64,000 bases of DNA, from NCBI GenBank assembly GCA_014281115.1, contig JACONQ010000011.1:2294001-2358000 (forward strand), read 5' to 3'. A program made the position numbers and the translations under genes. The stretch comes from Laburnicola sp. R22_1. Taxonomy: Eukaryota > Ascomycota > Dothideomycetes > Pleosporales > Didymosphaeriaceae. Position 1 is the stretch's first letter. Each line of letters starts with the position of its first letter. The notes under the pieces are model-generated. The model made no database searches, had not been told where the DNA came from, and saw nothing but the letters and a program-made list of their open reading frames with translations. Shown piece after piece: positions 60,290-64,000 of the stretch.

Positions 60290-63200
60290 TATAAGACTGC
60301 CGTATGGCTATATGGTCGGTCCTTAGTCACATAACTTTGGCTAGAATAACCTTATGCCTAGCCTTACCCGTACACCTTTAGGCCCTCGGTTCTTTATAGT
60401 AATAAGACACCTCTATTCTAATAGTCAACCCATATTACTATAAATTACTATGATTGCCACTATCTTATAGTTATAAGCCTAGCACGATACTTATTACGCA
60501 CTTTCTAAAACTTCTTACTAATTAGTTCTGCTGCCATATTATTGCTCGCATAGACTAGAGCAGAGTTTTCATAATAATAACGAGAATAGTCATCGCAAAA
60601 CCACTATTATAGTTACTATAAATTACTATAAAAATACTATAAGACTCTAAATTATAATAAAAAGCCTACACTAGTGGCTAAATATACGAAAAGTCATTGC
60701 AAACGCGTTATAATGGTAACACTAAAGGATAAGAAAGTTATACTAAAAGGAATAGACAACTTTAAACCATAGTATACAGTTTTTAAACGTATCGCGTGCA
60801 CACTACGCGTTCTAAAATATATTAACCCAGAGGCTATAAACCTTACGGTGCTAGAAAATGTTAAATCCGACCCTAATAAAAATCTTAATATTATAGTGTG
60901 GAAAGAGAAATACAAGCGTAAATAAGAACGCGAGAAATTACTAAGCAAGCTTAAAAGCCACATTATAAGTATAGTAAGGAATAATATACTAATTTCTATA
61001 CCTACTAACTATACTATCGCAGAATAAATTAGGTTCCTTTATAAGAACTACTTAAAATCAATAGTTATAAAATAAGAAGAAGCAGACTATTAATATAATA
61101 AGGCGAAGAAGTACACGCCTAGTCGCTAGTTAATTAAGGACTAGATAAATAACTTCTAAATTTATCTTAATAAGACTATTAAACTAAAGGTTCTAGCTGT
61201 CTAGAGTTTCGCTTTCTAGCTTAATCTTCTTAAGGTCTTTTATACTATTAATTTAGGGTTTATAGTAATAATAAATAAGAAAGTTTATAAGGTCTGTTTA
61301 GTATATATTAATATAGAACTTAACCCACTAGCTTTAATAGTCTACACTATACTAGCTATTATTAATCGCGTAGGCGTTATTATTATACTAGAATAACTTA
61401 TTATAGTCTCTGCACTACTACTAAGTATACCCGATAAGGTATTTGTTATAGTGCTTATTTAACACTATTAAACAACGCCGTACCTACATAGCTTAAATAA
61501 GGGCAATATATAAGGCACTACCTATATCGCGCTTAATAGAGTATAGTCTCCTTACTATACAAATGTAAGAAATTAGAGCTGTAGCTTAACATCTTTAAAT
61601 AATATAGAAGGACTTTAAAATAATAGAAAGCGTACTAATACTAAGATCGCTAGTAGTTCGCAAAGAAAGCCTTATCCTTATGGCAAAGGCAATACCTACC
61701 TAGATAACCCATAATGGGGAGCTTGTCTATACATCTGCACCTAGCTATAAGAAACTAGATTTAAAATTAACCCAGCTTACGTTAAAGCCATTTAACAATA
61801 TAATAAAATTATTAGACAGGCCAAGCTACTTAACAAAATACAAATAAGAGAAAAGGCAAAGTAAGATTACGTTACACCTATAGATTATATAGACGCTAGC
61901 GACTAAGCCTCTAATAGAGAATATAAATAGGCATATGTGACGAAATACCTTATAATAAGCAATAAGCGACGTCTAACCTTAGTACTCTATTACTCTTAGA
62001 TTCTTACTTGTGGTTTAAATATATACGTCTATAATAAGCCCAATAAGTTTATATGGATTTGTCCTATAATACTAGACAAAAGGATTAGTTATAGAGAAGA
62101 CTTAGTGGAAATCGCCACATAGGGTAAATGCGACATTAAAATCTAGATATAAGGTGGACCCATAAGGACTATACTAAGAAACGTTATCTTATATCTAGGT
62201 TTTATTACCTTACTAGTGTCGCTCTTAAGGCTTAGAGGAAAAGATATTTACTTTAACTTAGAGCGTGAATGCCTATACACAAAGGATAGCACTAAGAATC
62301 CTATCTAGGTAATAGTTAAGCCTATAGGCGGCCACTATGTTCTAGTAAACTAATAGTCTCCCCTGGCACTACTAGAGGACAACACTAACAGACCTTTCCT
62401 AGTACTTACTAACAAAAGGAGCTATAAGAAACCCGCTATAGCACTACTACCTAATCGCACGTTATTCGGTCTTCACGCACACGTCTTAATGGGCCATACT
62501 AGAGCTAAGTTAATAAAGAAACTAAGTCACAACGTTGCTGGCATAGCTCCGCTCACATCTCCTCCCCCTAGTACATAAGAATGCGAATAATGCAAAGTTA
62601 ATAAGGCTTTATAGATTATTTTATAGAAATCTAATAGAGAGCACTAACCTACGCGTGTATTTAAAGCTATTACTATTAATATTATCGCACTTAATGCCAA
62701 ATCTCTTGCGGGCAACTAGTACATTTTCTATAGTTACTATCTTATCTCTAAGACGTATATAGTATATAGCATACCTAATTAATCTATAGATGTCCTAGAT
62801 AGAGTCTTTAAACTTATAGATAGACATATTAAACGCCGCTATAACGCTAGCCTAGTGTTTATACTAATAAATAGAGAGAAAGCTTATAGGTTTTAAAATA
62901 ACCTTAGTGTAGTTAAGCAATGCAAACAACAAGGCATTACTATATAGCTCCGGTCTCCTAACACTACAGAACAATTAGGCCATATAGAATAGTTAGGAAA
63001 GATGCTAATTACTATGTCTTAATTACTTAGGACTACGTCTAACCTTCTACTTTACCTATGCGAAGAGATGTACGTCTATGCGGCATATCTACTCAATTAG
63101 ACTCCTATTAAATTATTAAACTAGACCACACTATTTAAGGCTGCACACGGCAAACTGTCCTCTATTACTTATCTACGTATCTATAAATATAGAGCATACT

Positions 63201-64000
63201 ATCTTCGCAAGAAGATTTTCTAAACAGACAAGCTTTCTCTAAGGGCGCTTATTAGTTACTTAGTAGGTATAGACTCATATAATATCTACTATATATAGGT
63301 ACTAAAAGCTGTATTCTATAGACACAGAGGCAAGATTATTTAAATAAGAGATATTACCTTTAATAAAGAACTATTCTTTAGGTCTACTAATAAAGAGAGC
63401 CTACTTAGTATTTAGTTAGATTAAGCTATTAACGATATTAAGGTTAAAGAATTAGAAAGTAAGTAGGAAGATTCCGATAAGGAAGTATATAAAGACGCTA
63501 AGCTGTCTATTCTTCTTACTAAAACCCTACTCGTAGGCGAGAAATTAGGCCAAGCTTATAATGTACACTGTGGCAGAGATGTATACTCTTTACTAGTTTC
63601 TATAGTTAATTAGACCTCCGCGCCGCTAATGTTAGTACTAGCTACACTGCTAACGCTCTCTTAGTCCTCTGCGTCCCCTATACCTATATTAATAGGACCT
63701 TCTGCACAAAGAAAGCAATATAGAACTAATACCCATCTCTAAACTACTAACGTGTTGCCTAAACGCACACGAAATTCTGCTGCTAACACTATTTAGACTT
63801 ATTAGAACATGTTTGCGTCGGCCTTACTACTAGACAAAGTGCCCTAATTAATCGCACTATTACGGCGAGTCTATAGAGACTAGCTTCTGCCCCTGCCTTA
63901 ATTTTAGAATAATGTCCTAAAACTCCCTATATAGTTTAGAGAAGGCTTTATAGTAGCTGCAAAGAAGAAGCTAAATACTATTACTAGAAAGGAGACATAC
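60290..64000 (+). mobile_element. Second Ty1/copia element, 5' part, runs off the window
   Basis: Distinct from the copia element at 50792-58291 in sequence and orientation. A leader of about 420 bp, less AT-rich than its flanks, precedes the gag start at 60713; the LTR probably lies there (a TGCCGTATGG start near 60296 is possible), but no second LTR is available to fix its limits. The 3' half lies outside the window. RIP change is moderate, with GC-rich patches kept. Confidence 0.75.
60713..64000 (+). pseudogene. Copia gag-pol 5' part, stops in frame
   Basis: From the ATG at 60713 the frame reads as a copia gag (KGIDNFKPWYTVFKRIA-like start, with a stop at the Trp codon). It continues to a protease-like segment near 61960-62100, a gag-pre-integrase motif near 62455-62540 (LFGLHAHVLMGH), a CxxC zinc-type pair near 62580-62600 and an integrase core at 62660-63170. 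The core shows remnants of the catalytic positions (IALNAKSL with Asp to Asn, INREKAY, NTTEQLGHIE). Tail motifs such as LRIYKYRAYYLRKK and LISYLVGIDSYNIY follow. Stops are scattered throughout. RT is not reached in a recognisable form by 64000. Confidence 0.75.

Overview
The window looks like chromosomal DNA of a filamentous ascomycete (Pezizomycotina, probably Dothideomycetes). Evidence: short introns with GTAAGT-type donors and CTAAC/CTGAC branch sites, a Zn2Cys6 regulator, and a sharply two-part composition. GC-balanced gene islands (1-5066 and 30158-about 44150) alternate with very AT-rich islands (5067-30157 and about 44150-64000). In the AT-rich islands nearly every recognisable transposon gene is full of TAG/TAA stops and TpA, the footprint expected of repeat-induced point mutation (RIP).

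Gene islands. On the left is one gene, a SAM + PH domain protein (1158-3761, minus). The middle island holds a Zn2Cys6 transcription factor (32548-34607, plus, with a GC-AG intron), a conserved fungal protein of unknown function (35422-36567, plus), PRP39 of the U1 snRNP (37153-39272, plus, four exons), gamma-glutamyltranspeptidase (40244-42126, minus, two exons) and a possible orphan gene (42856-43572, minus). These are ordinary housekeeping or regulatory genes with no cluster logic linking them.

First AT island (5067-30157). It is bounded exactly by inverted hAT-type termini (CAGTGATGGGGG) with a perfect 8-bp target duplication, GCTACGGG, at 5059-5066 and 30158-30165. The whole 25 kb is therefore a nest grown inside one hAT insertion in the divergent upstream region between the SAM/PH gene and the transcription factor. 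Inside are the decayed hAT transposase (27.87-29.64 kb), a Ty3/gypsy element (5674-25108, about 7 kb without its insertions), a gag-protease-only LTR element (10474-17330), a nearly intact Tc1/mariner-type element (17496-19629), copies of a short retroposon here called R1, and a nearly intact pogo/Fot-type element (20767-22980) inside one R1 copy. Target duplications were found at most joints, so the order of events can be read.

Second AT island (about 44150-64000). It has no hAT-type left border. It holds an R1 copy containing a solo copia-type LTR and a roughly 380-bp ATT microsatellite, a truncated R1 copy, a decayed pogo element (48096-49948), a complete but decayed Ty1/copia element (50792-58291, TSD ACGTA, minus) and the 5' part of a second copia element (about 60290 to the window end, plus).

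Two repeat families run through both islands. R1 (about 1.16 kb) has five copies, each flanked by a 13-16 bp target duplication; two copies are 5'-truncated, which indicates target-primed insertion. R3 (about 110-120 bp) contains two short hairpins and is often found as inverted pairs. I saw no tRNA, rRNA or CRISPR array.
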